Part shown: positions 7,755 to 16,133 of the stretch, in pieces
Layout: each line of letters opens with the position of its first letter
Numbering within the stretch: position 1 is the stretch's first letter
Source of the DNA: an uncultured Peptococcaceae bacterium
GTDB taxonomy: Bacteria; Bacillota; Peptococcia; Peptococcales; Peptococcaceae
Assembly (NCBI GenBank): GCA_937976375.1
Contig: CALJRU010000035.1
Location: 1 to 40,661 of the forward strand
Length of the DNA stretch: 40,661 bases
Reading direction: 5' to 3'
Notes under the pieces: model-generated
Databases searched by the model: none
What the model saw: only the letters and a program-made list of their open reading frames with translations
What the model was told of the DNA's origin: nothing
Made by a program: the position numbers and the translations under genes

Positions 7755-9152
7755 TTACAGTGCCGCTTCGAAGAAGGCGCGGTAGGCGCGCATGGTGAAG
7801 TAAAGATCGGCTTTGCTGGCAAGTTCGATTGGAGCGTGCATGGAGAGCATTGGCACACCGCAGTCGACGACTTCTGCACCGCGTTCAGCGAGAATGTAGG
7901 CGATGGTGCCGCCGCCGCCTTCGTCAACGCGGCCAAGTTCGCCGGTTTGCCATGGCACGCCGGCGGCGCTGAAGGCGCTGCGGAGTTTGGCAAGAAATTC
8001 GGCGTTGGCGTCGTTGGAGCCACTCTTGCCGCGGGCGCCGGTGTATTTGCAGAGGGCAACGCCTTTGCCCAGGAAGGCGGTGTTGCGTTTGTCCATGACG
8101 TCTGGGAAGGTTGGGTCCAGCGCAGCGGTGACATCGGCGGAGAGAACGTAGCTGTTTGCCAAGGCACGGCGCACACTGAGTTCGGTGTCTTTGCCGGCGA
8201 GGGCGAAGAGCTCAGCGAGAATGTTTTCAAAATAACGCGCGCTCATAGAGGTGTTGCCGACGGAGCCGATTTCTTCTTTGTCGACAAAGAGACCGACAGC
8301 GGTGGTTTCTGGCTTTTCTACGCCGAGCAGGCCTTCAAAGGCAGCATAGGCGCAGGAGCGGTCGTCGTGACCGTGGGCGGCGATGAGGCCGCGATCGAGG
8401 CCGACATCGACAGCGTTTTGCGCAGGCACGAGTTCGAGTTCGGCGAGCAAGAGGTCTTCCTCTACAAGGCCGTACTTGTCGTGGAGGGCGCGCAGAATAG
8501 CGGCTTTGATCGGTTCTTTTTCATCGTCGTCATCCATTGGGATGTGGCCAATGATGGCGTTGAGCTGTTCGCCGGTGATGGCTTCTGAGAGTTTCATGTC
8601 ATTTTGACGTTTGCCAAGATGTGGCAGAATGTCGGTGATGTAGAGCACAGGGTCGCCAGGTTCGTCGCCGAGGCGCAGGGTCACTGGAGTGCCGTCAGCG
8701 GTGTAGGCGAGGCCGTGCAGAGCCAGAGGCAGGCAGGTCCACTGGTATTTTTTGATGCCGCCATAGTAGTGGGTTTTGAGCAGAGCCAGTTCGCTGTCTT
8801 CGTAGAGCGGATGGGCTTTGAGGTCGAGGCGAGGCGCATCGATGTGCGCACCGACGATGTGCATGCCTTGTTCCAGTGGCTTTTCGCCGATGACGAAGAG
8901 CACGACGGCCTTGTTTTTATGGTTGTAGCAGATCTTTGTGCCGGCAGCAGGCATGGTGCCGCTGGCCAAGACATCCTCCAGCGGTACAAAACCAGCGGCG
9001 CGTGCTTGACGTGTCATTTCTGCGGCGCATTCACGCTCGGTTTTGCCGGTGTCGAGAAAAGCTTTATAGCGTTCGTTGTAAGCAAAGAGCGCGTCGCGCT
9101 CGCTGTCACTCAGTCCTTTCCAAAGGCTTGGGCAGGTGTATTCAAATTCCAT
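7755..9152 (-). CDS. M18 family aminopeptidase
   Basis: A 465-residue cytoplasmic zinc aminopeptidase of family M18 (aspartyl-aminopeptidase type), full length for the family. Expected di-metal and catalytic residues are visible: GAHIDAPR near residue 100 (first His ligand), HGHDDRS near 260 (bridging Asp), DKEEIGSVG near 290 (catalytic Glu and ligand), SADV near 345, and SMHAPIE near 439 (last His ligand). AAGGAGA precedes the ATG by about 9 bases. It has its own terminator and no obvious operon partner. The role is probably general release of N-terminal residues from peptides. Confidence 0.95.
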   Translation of the reverse strand: MEFEYTCPSLWKGLSDSERDALFAYNERYKAFLDTGKTERECAAEMTRQARAAGFVPLEDVLASGTMPAAGTKICYNHKNKAVVLFVIGEKPLEQGMHIVGAHIDAPRLDLKAHPLYEDSELALLKTHYYGGIKKYQWTCLPLALHGLAYTADGTPVTLRLGDEPGDPVLYITDILPHLGKRQNDMKLSEAITGEQLNAIIGHIPMDDDDEKEPIKAAILRALHDKYGLVEEDLLLAELELVPAQNAVDVGLDRGLIAAHGHDDRSCAYAAFEGLLGVEKPETTAVGLFVDKEEIGSVGNTSMSARYFENILAELFALAGKDTELSVRRALANSYVLSADVTAALDPTFPDVMDKRNTAFLGKGVALCKYTGARGKSGSNDANAEFLAKLRSAFSAAGVPWQTGELGRVDEGGGGTIAYILAERGAEVVDCGVPMLSMHAPIELASKADLYFTMRAYRAFFEAAL

Positions 9153-9203
9153 GATTCATGATCTCCTTTCGTGGTGCCCTCCAGCGGCGGCTGCCGTATG
9201 GGG

Positions 9204-9232
9204 TGGCAATTATTGGTGGAACATGGTACAAT
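9204..9232 (+). promoter_or_regulatory. Promoter of the small membrane protein gene
   Basis: TGGCAA (9204-9209), 17 bases, TACAAT (9227-9232), with an extended -10 reading ATGGTACAAT. Very similar -10 regions occur at 18841 and 30186. Confidence 0.6.
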
Positions 9233-9293
9233 CAGTATAGCATGAAATGAAGCTGGATGACAGGTCTCAGCAGCTGGGGAAGGGTGGAGAATC

Positions 9294-9593
9294 TTGAAGA
9301 AAACAATCAATCTTGTGACGGCCATCATTGACTTTGTCATGGCGATCATTATGATGATGGTTGCTGTGAGCGGTCGTAGTGTGCTGGCCTTTGTCTTTGC
9401 GGTGATTTTTGTGGGGATGGGCGTGTATTTTCTGCGTTATTACGAACGCCAGCGTCGGCTTGATCTTATGACTGAAGAAGAACGGGCTGCGTTCTTTGAG
9501 AATGGCGGCGCCATCCTGATGCCGAAAGAAATGGAACGCCTCAATGCTGAGAAAGAGGAAAAAGAAGGGTTCACCCGAAAACCAAAATCATAA
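9294..9593 (+). CDS. Small two-TM membrane protein, unknown
   Basis: A 99-residue protein starting at TTG, with GGAG 6 bases upstream. Two hydrophobic helices (about 6-26 and 28-47) form a hairpin, followed by a strongly charged, Glu/Lys-rich cytoplasmic tail containing EERAAFF. I do not recognise a family. Its own promoter and strong terminator support it as a real single gene. Confidence 0.7.
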   Translation: MKKTINLVTAIIDFVMAIIMMMVAVSGRSVLAFVFAVIFVGMGVYFLRYYERQRRLDLMTEEERAAFFENGGAILMPKEMERLNAEKEEKEGFTRKPKS

Positions 9594-9606
9594 ATCAATT
9601 GTTGTG

Positions 9607-9653
9607 GAGACACCGTCTGAGGGGATCGGTCCAATCAGAGGGTGTCTCTTTTT
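9607..9653 (+). terminator. Terminator of the small membrane protein gene
   Basis: GAGACACC and GGTGTCTC, extended by TCTGA/TCAGA, then five T. Confidence 0.9.
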
Positions 9654-9708
9654 GTCCGCTAATGGGGGACAGACCGGAGAAAAATTTCACGAAACTGCCT
9701 GAGAATGT

Positions 9709-9738
9709 TTGCAACCATTTTGTTACATATGTTATAAT
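9709..9738 (+). promoter_or_regulatory. Promoter of the Dabb protein gene
   Basis: TTGCAA (9709-9714), 18 bases, TATAAT (9733-9738), 29 bases before the start codon. Confidence 0.75.
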
Positions 9739-9767
9739 AACCAAGAGCCTAAAGGAGGGAGATCCCG

Positions 9768-10055
9768 ATGGTCCATTATTTATTATTAAGGTTCAAAGAA
9801 AATGCGCTGACGGAAAGCATCATTGATGTTTTCGCGGATAAGTTCGAGCAGCTGGAAAAGCAGCACGAAGGCATCGTCAATCCACAGGTTTACCGCAACA
9901 TTGTTGGACGACCAGGCAATATGGATTTGATGATTACTATTGAACTGCGCAGCCTTGAAGATCTCAAAATATATCTGGAAAGTCCAGAACATAAAGAGCT
10001 TCAGGAACGGTATCAGGACATTGTCGAGCTGCAGGTCAGTTTTGACCATAACTGA
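9768..10055 (+). CDS. Dabb (stress-response A/B barrel) domain protein
   Basis: A 95-residue soluble protein matching the dimeric alpha-beta barrel (Dabb) fold: an N-terminal LLLRFKENA strand, a central helix, the D-L-K-x-Y-L-E-S-P-E-H helix near 68-78, and a final strand. Members are often stress-induced or act as small cyclases and heme/flavin-related enzymes, so the fold alone does not give a function. GGAGGG lies 8 bases upstream. The gene has its own promoter and is followed by two tandem terminators, so it stands alone. Confidence 0.8.
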   Translation: MVHYLLLRFKENALTESIIDVFADKFEQLEKQHEGIVNPQVYRNIVGRPGNMDLMITIELRSLEDLKIYLESPEHKELQERYQDIVELQVSFDHN

Positions 10056-10104
10056 TCGTTTGATGCAGCATGGTTTAGATTTGGTGTTACAAAAGATGTT
10101 TATG

Positions 10105-10134
10105 CAGAGGCCGGCGGCCTCTGTTTCTTTTTTT
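10105..10134 (+). terminator. First of two tandem terminators
   Basis: CAGAGGCC, a 3-base loop and the exact complement, then a T-rich tail. Confidence 0.9.
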
Positions 10135-10138
10135 GCAG

Positions 10139-10173
10139 AAACCCTGCAGCCTGTGTGCTGCGGGGTTTTTCTT
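10139..10173 (+). terminator. Second of two tandem terminators
   Basis: AACCCTGCAG pairs with CTGCGGGGTT, then T-rich sequence. Together with the preceding hairpin it isolates the Dabb gene from the GntR operon. Confidence 0.85.
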
Positions 10174-10226
10174 TGTTTTGCGGCAGTGTGTCATGGTCAT
10201 GATAGCGTTTTCTTTGCAAAAAATGC

Positions 10227-10256
10227 TTGACGTGAAAAAATTGCATCGTGTATAAT
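10227..10256 (+). promoter_or_regulatory. Promoter of the GntR-ABC operon
   Basis: TTGACG (10227-10232), 18 bases, TATAAT (10251-10256) with a TG extension. Confidence 0.85.
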
Positions 10257-10258
10257 AA

Positions 10259-10289
10259 CTGTACTAGGAATGATAGTACACTAGTACAG
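10259..10289. promoter_or_regulatory. Likely GntR operator
   Basis: CTGTACTAG (10259-10267) and CTAGTACAG (10281-10289) are exact inverted repeats, with an additional TAGTAC between them. The site begins 2 bases after the -10 box, so a bound dimer would block transcription. It is presumably the target of the GntR protein encoded immediately downstream. Confidence 0.75.
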
Positions 10290-10311
10290 CATGGAGAAAG
10301 GAGGACATTGC

Positions 10312-10701
10312 ATGTTCCGAATCAACCAGCGCAGCGCACAACCGATCTATGAGCAAATCCTGGAAAATATCGAAAATCTCATCATCAGCGGTGCGCTTCT
10401 CAAAGATGAGCAGCTGCCAAGTGTGCGGTCTGTGGCGAAAGATCTTGCGGTCAATCCCAACACCATTCAAAAAGCCTACGGGCTGCTTGAAGAGCGTGGC
10501 ATCATTTATTCTCGTCCGGGCCGCGGCAGTTTTGTGGCCGTTGACGGCAGCGAATTAAAAGAACAACGTTTGCCGCAGGCATTTACACAGCTCGATCAGG
10601 CAGTGGATGTTTTGAAAGAATTGTATGTGTCGCTTGACGATATTCTGGCGCGGGTGACAACGCGCTTTCAGTCTGAAAAAGAAGGAGGAGAGAGACTATG
10701 A
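10312..10701 (+). CDS. GntR family regulator, YtrA type
   Basis: A 129-residue repressor with an N-terminal winged helix (about 10-72: PIYEQI, LPSVRSVAKDL, NPNTIQKAY, GRGSFV) and only a short C-terminal helical tail. This size and layout define the YtrA subfamily, which controls adjacent ABC transporter genes. ATG 10312 follows AAAGGAGG by 6 bases. The stop overlaps the ATPase start (ATGA), so the regulator and transporter are co-translated. Autoregulation is likely, given the operator at the promoter. YtrA-type effectors often reflect cell-wall stress, but nothing here identifies the signal. Confidence 0.9.
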   Translation: MFRINQRSAQPIYEQILENIENLIISGALLKDEQLPSVRSVAKDLAVNPNTIQKAYGLLEERGIIYSRPGRGSFVAVDGSELKEQRLPQAFTQLDQAVDVLKELYVSLDDILARVTTRFQSEKEGGERL

Positions 10702-11597
10702 TTACGATTGATAACGTGACCAAGCGCTTCGAGAAGCACTTTGGTGTGCGTGGTGTGGATACAGAGATTCCCTCTGGCTGCATTTACGGCCTGGTTGGCT
10801 CAAATGGCAGCGGCAAATCCACCTTGCTGCGTTTAATGGCGGGCATCTATCGTCCCAACAAAGGCAGCGTGCAGATCGATGGTGCGCCTGTGTTTGAACA
10901 GCCGCTAACGAAGGAACGCATGTTTTACATTTCTGATGATCAATACACCGATCGCCACAGCTCCATTGCTCAGATGGCTCAATGGTACACACGCATCTAT
11001 CCTGATTATGATAAGAAGCTTGCCTTTGACATGGCGGAAAGTTTTGGCCTTGATGCCAAGGCACCGTTCAAAACCTACTCCAAGGGGATGCTGCGCCAGG
11101 CGCACATCATTCTTGGGCTGGCAGCAAAGCCAGCAGTGCTTCTGTGTGATGAAACGTTCGATGGGCTGGATCCTGTGAAACGGCGCGCTGTGAAAAATAT
11201 TTTTTCAGATTTGGTGCTGGATGTGGGCACGACGGTTGTCATCGCCAGCCACAATCTGCGCGAGCTTGAAGACATTTGCGACCATATCGGGCTCCTGCAT
11301 CAGGGTAAGCTGGTTTTTCAGCGCTCGCTGGATGACCTTGAGAGCGACATCTTCAAACTGCAAACAGCGTTTAAGATGGTGCGGCGCCGCGAGGATTTTG
11401 CTGCCCTCCAGCCGCTCACCTTTGAACAGCGCGGCCGCATGATCTCGATGATTGTGAGGGGCAATCAGGAAGAGATCGAGGCAAAGATCCATGCTATGGC
11501 GCCGCTGTATGCAGAGATGCTGCCGCTGACGCTGGAAGAGATCTTTATTACTGAAATGGAGGTGCTCGGTTATGACATCGAAGACATCTTACAATAA
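10698..11597 (+). CDS. ABC transporter ATP-binding protein, YtrB-like
   Basis: A 299-residue ATPase subunit. Walker A is GSNGSGKST (34-42); the signature is the SKGMLRQ variant common in YtrB/EcsA-like ATPases; Walker B is LLCDETFDGLD with a catalytic Glu; the switch His is in ASHNL. The last 70 residues are an extension beyond the core nucleotide-binding domain. The start overlaps the GntR stop by 4 bases, and the end overlaps the permease gene by 26 bases, indicating tight coupling. It presumably powers the permease that follows. Confidence 0.92.
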   Translation: MITIDNVTKRFEKHFGVRGVDTEIPSGCIYGLVGSNGSGKSTLLRLMAGIYRPNKGSVQIDGAPVFEQPLTKERMFYISDDQYTDRHSSIAQMAQWYTRIYPDYDKKLAFDMAESFGLDAKAPFKTYSKGMLRQAHIILGLAAKPAVLLCDETFDGLDPVKRRAVKNIFSDLVLDVGTTVVIASHNLRELEDICDHIGLLHQGKLVFQRSLDDLESDIFKLQTAFKMVRRREDFAALQPLTFEQRGRMISMIVRGNQEEIEAKIHAMAPLYAEMLPLTLEEIFITEMEVLGYDIEDILQ

Positions 11598-13743
11598 TCT
11601 CGGTAAAAATGTGCGCGACCAGCTGCACAAGATGCGCAGCTTCATCTTGCTTTTGGGCGTCATTTATCTGGCAGCGGGGCCTGCTTGGATGCTTCTGCAA
11701 ATGACAAGCTACAGCAGTTACAATAATGTAACGTTGCTTTCTACCTTTTTTATTGGTTACTTTACACCGTTCTACTACCTGGCCTTAGCGCTGGGGGTTG
11801 TTGGCGGTCTCTATGCCACCCGCTACCAGAACGTGCCGAATCAGTCGAACTTCTACCATAGTTTGCCAGTCACGCGTCAAGGTTTGCTGAGTGCTCGCAT
11901 TTTGGCGCTGCTTCTGGTGCAGCTGCTGCTTTTGATCGTGATTACTGTGGTGGATATTGTGGTGGTCTGGGTTACCGTACCAGCATTTAGCACGGCATTA
12001 GCAGCCAACCTGACAGCGGCAGCTGGTCTTCATTTTTGCTATATCATGCTGGTGTTCCTGCTTTCCCTGGCAGTGACCTTATTTGCAGGACAGCTTACTG
12101 CCAACTCCATGGGGCAAGTGCTGATGACAGTTGTGCTGCATGTCAGCGTACCGTTGATAGGCTTAATCTTCATGAGCATCGCTGGCGCTTTCAACAACAC
12201 CATTGGCCAAGTTGGTCTGTTGGAACATCTGACACGCTTCAATATTCTCACAGGATTTATGGGAACAAACGTTAATGTTCGGGCACAGCTCAATGCACTA
12301 AATCCTGCATTGGTCAGTTCTGAAAATGCCAGTAACTTTGCACCATCACTATTGACGTGGCCGCTTGTAACGACCATTGTGTACATTGTCTTAATCGCAG
12401 CGCTTTTTGCAGCCACCTATGCGCTCTATCAGCGCCGTGCCGTGGAAAAAACAGGTGACACCTTGATCTATCCATACGTCGGCAGTGTCATTAAAGCGGT
12501 TTATGTGTTCCTGGGCGCTGTGTTATGCGGGATTTTCTTTAGAGAAATGATTACCGAAAACATCGTTGGCCTTGTTATCGGCGCTGTCATTGCCATGATT
12601 GTGGTGCATATGATTGCCGAAATGGTGTACAGCATGGATGTAGACGGTGTACGCCGACACTATATCAGCACCATCGTGGGGCTTGTGGTTGCCCTCGCTG
12701 TGATGCTCGGATTCCAGAGCGGAGTGCTCAGTCTTGATCAGCGTCTGCCAGATGCTTCAAGCGTAAAAGGCGCCATATTGACCAGTGACAATGCGAGCAA
12801 CCGTCCAACCGAAGTATCAAATCGCTTCGCTTCTGATCCGGAAGTGATCGAAAAAGTCATGACTGCCGCAGAGCAGGCAAAGGAAAAAAATTACGTGGTC
12901 AAAGAGGATGAGGAAAATGTTCCAAATCTGACAACCCTCACGCTGACCTATAAGACCTTCTTTGGTCAGAATACACGCAATTACACCCTCACCGAAGAAG
13001 ATGCACAAGCCATCATGACACCATTGCTGAATGATGCGAAAGTCAGCCAGGCAACATGGGCAAACCTGATGGACGCTGATATCAACGATATTCTTGAAAT
13101 GACCTATTCTCCGGTTATGGCTGATTATATCGGCGGCGACAGCACCTATCTCATTCAGATGCCGCAAAATAAAGGCACTGTTCAAGCAAACACTTCGCTT
13201 GTTAAAGATGAGAAAGACGGGCTGCGTCGGGCGGAAGCGTTGCTCAAAGCTGTGCAGAGCGATCTCGGAAAGCGCAGTGCGGATGTTTATCAGACACGTG
13301 TCATCGGCAGCATCATATACAGCGCGCTGACCAAAGACGCGTATGGACAAAACAGCATTGACTGGAGCGACAACCTGACGCTCTATGAAGGAGATACAGC
13401 CACAGCGGCTCTGTTGAATCAATGGCGTGAAGAAGGCTTCCTGGAAAATGAGAGCGATTTGTTAAACGAGATGCTTGGTCGTTATGAAGTGGGTGTTTAT
13501 CATCCGAACGAAGAAGCATCCCGCGCCAACCTCATGGGTACCGTCAGCCTTGACGACTTTATTGCTGCCTACCTGGCTGGTGACATCATGACCGATAATC
13601 AAGTCATCAATTATGGCGCCGACGTGCAAGACGATATTCTTCTCGTCCTCAGCGATGGCCCTGCCGATGATGAAACCGCCGCTCTCGTTGGCAACTTCTA
13701 CCTTCGCAAAGACGCAGAACTGAACATCCAACCAGTGTCATAA
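11572..13743 (+). CDS. ABC permease with large C-terminal soluble domain
   Basis: A 723-residue membrane subunit. About ten hydrophobic segments lie in residues 1-400: an N-terminal pair with a conserved FYHSLP loop near 98, a cluster of helices to about 220, then further helices around 260-400. After the last helix an acidic soluble domain of roughly 300 residues extends to the C-terminus and is probably extracytoplasmic. This layout matches the YtrC/D-like permeases found with GntR-type regulators. GGAGG inside the ATPase gene precedes the ATG. Transported substrate and direction are unknown; export or cell-envelope stress sensing is the usual suggestion for the family. Confidence 0.85.
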   Translation: MTSKTSYNNLGKNVRDQLHKMRSFILLLGVIYLAAGPAWMLLQMTSYSSYNNVTLLSTFFIGYFTPFYYLALALGVVGGLYATRYQNVPNQSNFYHSLPVTRQGLLSARILALLLVQLLLLIVITVVDIVVVWVTVPAFSTALAANLTAAAGLHFCYIMLVFLLSLAVTLFAGQLTANSMGQVLMTVVLHVSVPLIGLIFMSIAGAFNNTIGQVGLLEHLTRFNILTGFMGTNVNVRAQLNALNPALVSSENASNFAPSLLTWPLVTTIVYIVLIAALFAATYALYQRRAVEKTGDTLIYPYVGSVIKAVYVFLGAVLCGIFFREMITENIVGLVIGAVIAMIVVHMIAEMVYSMDVDGVRRHYISTIVGLVVALAVMLGFQSGVLSLDQRLPDASSVKGAILTSDNASNRPTEVSNRFASDPEVIEKVMTAAEQAKEKNYVVKEDEENVPNLTTLTLTYKTFFGQNTRNYTLTEEDAQAIMTPLLNDAKVSQATWANLMDADINDILEMTYSPVMADYIGGDSTYLIQMPQNKGTVQANTSLVKDEKDGLRRAEALLKAVQSDLGKRSADVYQTRVIGSIIYSALTKDAYGQNSIDWSDNLTLYEGDTATAALLNQWREEGFLENESDLLNEMLGRYEVGVYHPNEEASRANLMGTVSLDDFIAAYLAGDIMTDNQVINYGADVQDDILLVLSDGPADDETAALVGNFYLRKDAELNIQPVS

Positions 13744-13752
13744 GAACAACAA

Positions 13753-13790
13753 GGCCCCGCACCATAACATGGTGCGGGGCTTTCGTTTTT
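13753..13790 (+). terminator. Terminator of the GntR-ABC operon
   Basis: GCCCCGCACCAT and its exact complement around a 3-base loop, then TTTCGTTTTT. Confidence 0.93.
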
Positions 13791-13797
13791 GATAAAA

Positions 13798-13826
13798 TTG
13801 CTCGTAAGATATCACTGTGCTAAAAT
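13798..13826 (+). promoter_or_regulatory. Promoter of the LysR gene
   Basis: TTGCTC (13798-13803), 17 bases, TAAAAT (13821-13826). Confidence 0.6.
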
Positions 13827-13863
13827 GGAAAAATAGGTATTACTGTTTGATAGGAGTGGTGGT

Positions 13864-14760
13864 ATGGAGATTCGTGTGCTGCGGTATTTTTTGGCGGTGG
13901 TTCGTGAGGAAAGCATTACAAAGGCGGCAGATGTGCTGCATATCACGCAGCCAACGCTGAGCCGGCAGTTGGCGCAGTTGGAGCAGGAAGTGGGCGTGAA
14001 ATTGTTCGATCGTGGGGCACGCAGGGTGACGTTGACAAACGAGGGGTTTTTGCTGCGCCGTCGGGCGGAAGAAATTTTGCAACTTGTCGATAAGACGGAG
14101 CAGGAGCTTGCGGCACAGGATGCTCAGGTGGAAGGAAAGATTTCTCTGGGCTGCGGGGAACTGGCGTCGACGCAGCTGTTGTTGGAGTTGATTTCTTCTT
14201 TTAGAGAACGTTATCCGCATGTACGGTTTGAATTGTTTACAGCTACGGCCGATCTTGTAAAAGAACAAATGGATCAGGGCCTCTTGGACATTGGTTTGCT
14301 TTTAGAGCCTATTGATATGGAGCGTTTTGAGTATATTCGCTTGGCAAAAACCGAGCGCTGGGTAGCACTCATGAATCCAAAGGATCCGCTGGCGGCGCAG
14401 GATCATGTAACAGCGAAGGATTTGATGACGCTGCCTTTGATTCTTCCGCATCGTATGAGTGTTCAGAGTGAATTGGCAAGCTGGTTTGGCGATTATTATC
14501 ATCATTTAAACATTGTGCTTACTGGAAATTTAAGTACGAATAGTGCATTTTTGGTTCATCAGGGATCGGCGTATTCCTTGGTGATCGAGGGATCGGTATC
14601 ATTTTGGGATCCTAAGAAGATTGTGTGTCGCCCCTTATATCCTGAGCTTTTAACGACGAGCATGCTGGCATGGAAACGGGGGCAGCCGTTTAGTTTGGCG
14701 GCAACCAAGTTTATTGACCATATAAAATGCTCTTTAAGCATGGGAGCGCATGAAAACTAG
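13864..14760 (+). CDS. LysR family transcriptional regulator
   Basis: A 298-residue protein of standard LysR length. The winged helix is at residues 1-60 (FLAVVREESITKAAD, TQPTLSRQL, LFDRG), then a linker helix and a two-lobe periplasmic-binding-like effector domain (about 90-295). AGGAG precedes the ATG by 8 bases. It lies upstream of, and in the same direction as, the iron alcohol dehydrogenase gene; a palindromic T-N11-A site is in the promoter between them. It probably controls that dehydrogenase; the inducer is unknown. Confidence 0.92.
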   Translation: MEIRVLRYFLAVVREESITKAADVLHITQPTLSRQLAQLEQEVGVKLFDRGARRVTLTNEGFLLRRRAEEILQLVDKTEQELAAQDAQVEGKISLGCGELASTQLLLELISSFRERYPHVRFELFTATADLVKEQMDQGLLDIGLLLEPIDMERFEYIRLAKTERWVALMNPKDPLAAQDHVTAKDLMTLPLILPHRMSVQSELASWFGDYYHHLNIVLTGNLSTNSAFLVHQGSAYSLVIEGSVSFWDPKKIVCRPLYPELLTTSMLAWKRGQPFSLAATKFIDHIKCSLSMGAHEN

Positions 14761-14764
14761 GTAT

Positions 14765-14797
14765 TTGTTCTAAAAAAATAGTTGTTCTATGATAGAA
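14765..14797 (+). promoter_or_regulatory. Dehydrogenase promoter with LysR-type site
   Basis: TTGTTC (14765-14770), 17 bases, TATGAT (14788-14793). TTCTATGATAGAA (14785-14797) is a T-N11-A palindrome, the usual LysR-type core, and it overlaps the -10 box. TTGTTCTA also occurs twice, 18 bases apart. The promoter starts 5 bases after the LysR stop. Confidence 0.55.
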
Positions 14798-14837
14798 GTA
14801 TCTTTAAAGGCATTGCCCGTAAAGATACTTTTTTTAT
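14797..14837 (+). terminator. Terminator after LysR / leader hairpin of the dehydrogenase
   Basis: AAGTATCTTTA pairs exactly with TAAAGATACTT, followed by a T tract. It ends the LysR transcript. The start point of the dehydrogenase promoter falls inside it, so that transcript would lack part of the left arm. Confidence 0.85.
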
Positions 14838-14892
14838 TTAACAGATATGAGCAATGTAGTTGTCATTTTGATTGTTTATGGAGGTAACAACT

Positions 14893-16065
14893 ATGAGTTT
14901 TACAGTATTTATGCCAACAAAATGGATCTTTGGTACAGGTGCGTTGGACGAATTGGGCAAGCAGACGCTGCCAGGGAAAAGGGCGTTATTGGTGACGTCC
15001 GGTGGGCGTTCAGCCAAGGAAAGCGGTGCGCTGGACCGCGTGCAGGCGCAGTTGGCAAAGGCTGGTGCGGAGTATGTATTGTTTGATCGTGTTGAGGCCA
15101 ATCCGTTGAAAACCACTGTTATGGCAGGTGCGGCTTTTGCACGAGAGCAGTCGTGTGATTTTGTTGTGGCTTTGGGCGGCGGCAGTGTGATGGATGCTTC
15201 TAAGGCGATTGCCTCTATGGCAACGAACAGTGGTGATCTGTGGGATTATGTTATGGGCGGCAGTGGAAAGGGGACAGTTCTGACAGAACAGCCCTTGCCT
15301 GTCGTTGCTATTACGACCACCGCTGGCACTGGCAGTGAAGTGGATCAGTTTGGTGTCATTTCGAATGATGAGACCTATGAAAAAATCGGCTTCGGCGGGT
15401 ATGACAGCCTGTTTCCTGTGTTGTCCATCGTTGATCCTGCACTTATGGCGACCGTGCCGCCGCAGCTGACAGCATTTCAAGGCTTTGATGCGCTGTTTCA
15501 CAGCACGGAAGCGTACATTTCTAAATCTGCCAATTTGTTTTCAGATATGGTGGCTCTGACAGCGATTGAAAATGTTGCCAACAATTTGGCTGCCGCTGTT
15601 CAAGATGGGACGAACATGGAGGCGCGCGAAAAGGTGGCATTTGCCAATACGCTTTCCGGCTATTCTATGGTGACAGGATCGTGCACCAGTGAACATTCTC
15701 TGGAACATGCCATGAGTGCTTATCATCACAATTTGCCGCATGGTGCCGGTTTAATCATGATTTCGAAGGCGTATTATCAGCATTTTATCGATCAGCATGT
15801 TTGTGATGAACGTTTTATTAAAATGGCACAGGCCATGGGCATGCCGGAAGCTGACAAGGCCCAGGATTTTATCACCATGCTTGAAAAACTGCAAATAGAC
15901 TGTGGCGTTAACCATCTAAAAATGTCGGATTATGGCATCACCAAAGATGAATTTGCAGTCCTGGCAAAAAATGCGCGTACTACCATGGGTGTTCTGTTTG
16001 ATGCGGACCCGGCGCCATTAAGTGATGAGGATTGCGTTCGTATTTTTGAAAAATCTTATCGTTAA
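14893..16065 (+). CDS. Iron-containing alcohol dehydrogenase
   Basis: A 390-residue group III alcohol dehydrogenase. The nucleotide-binding GGGSVMD motif lies near residue 96, and a TTAGTGSE segment follows near 140. Likely iron ligands are Asp199, His203, His268 and His283, matching the Asp-x3-His and H-S-L-E-H...PHG patterns of the FucO/butanol dehydrogenase family. ATG 14893 is chosen because GGAGG is 7 bases upstream; the frame opens earlier, at 14872. It likely interconverts an aldehyde and an alcohol with NAD(P)H in fermentation. It sits alone between two terminators, under probable LysR control. Confidence 0.93.
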   Translation: MSFTVFMPTKWIFGTGALDELGKQTLPGKRALLVTSGGRSAKESGALDRVQAQLAKAGAEYVLFDRVEANPLKTTVMAGAAFAREQSCDFVVALGGGSVMDASKAIASMATNSGDLWDYVMGGSGKGTVLTEQPLPVVAITTTAGTGSEVDQFGVISNDETYEKIGFGGYDSLFPVLSIVDPALMATVPPQLTAFQGFDALFHSTEAYISKSANLFSDMVALTAIENVANNLAAAVQDGTNMEAREKVAFANTLSGYSMVTGSCTSEHSLEHAMSAYHHNLPHGAGLIMISKAYYQHFIDQHVCDERFIKMAQAMGMPEADKAQDFITMLEKLQIDCGVNHLKMSDYGITKDEFAVLAKNARTTMGVLFDADPAPLSDEDCVRIFEKSYR

Positions 16066-16078
16066 ATATTACAAATAA

Positions 16079-16120
16079 AAAGTCCCTTGTTGTGCATGGT
16101 TGTGCACAACAAGGGACTTT
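16079..16120. terminator. Bidirectional terminator between convergent genes
   Basis: An 18-bp perfect stem (AAAGTCCCTTG... and its complement) around a 6-base loop, lying between the dehydrogenase and the convergent PepSY gene. Confidence 0.9.
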
Positions 16121-16133
16121 GATTTGTAGTCGT

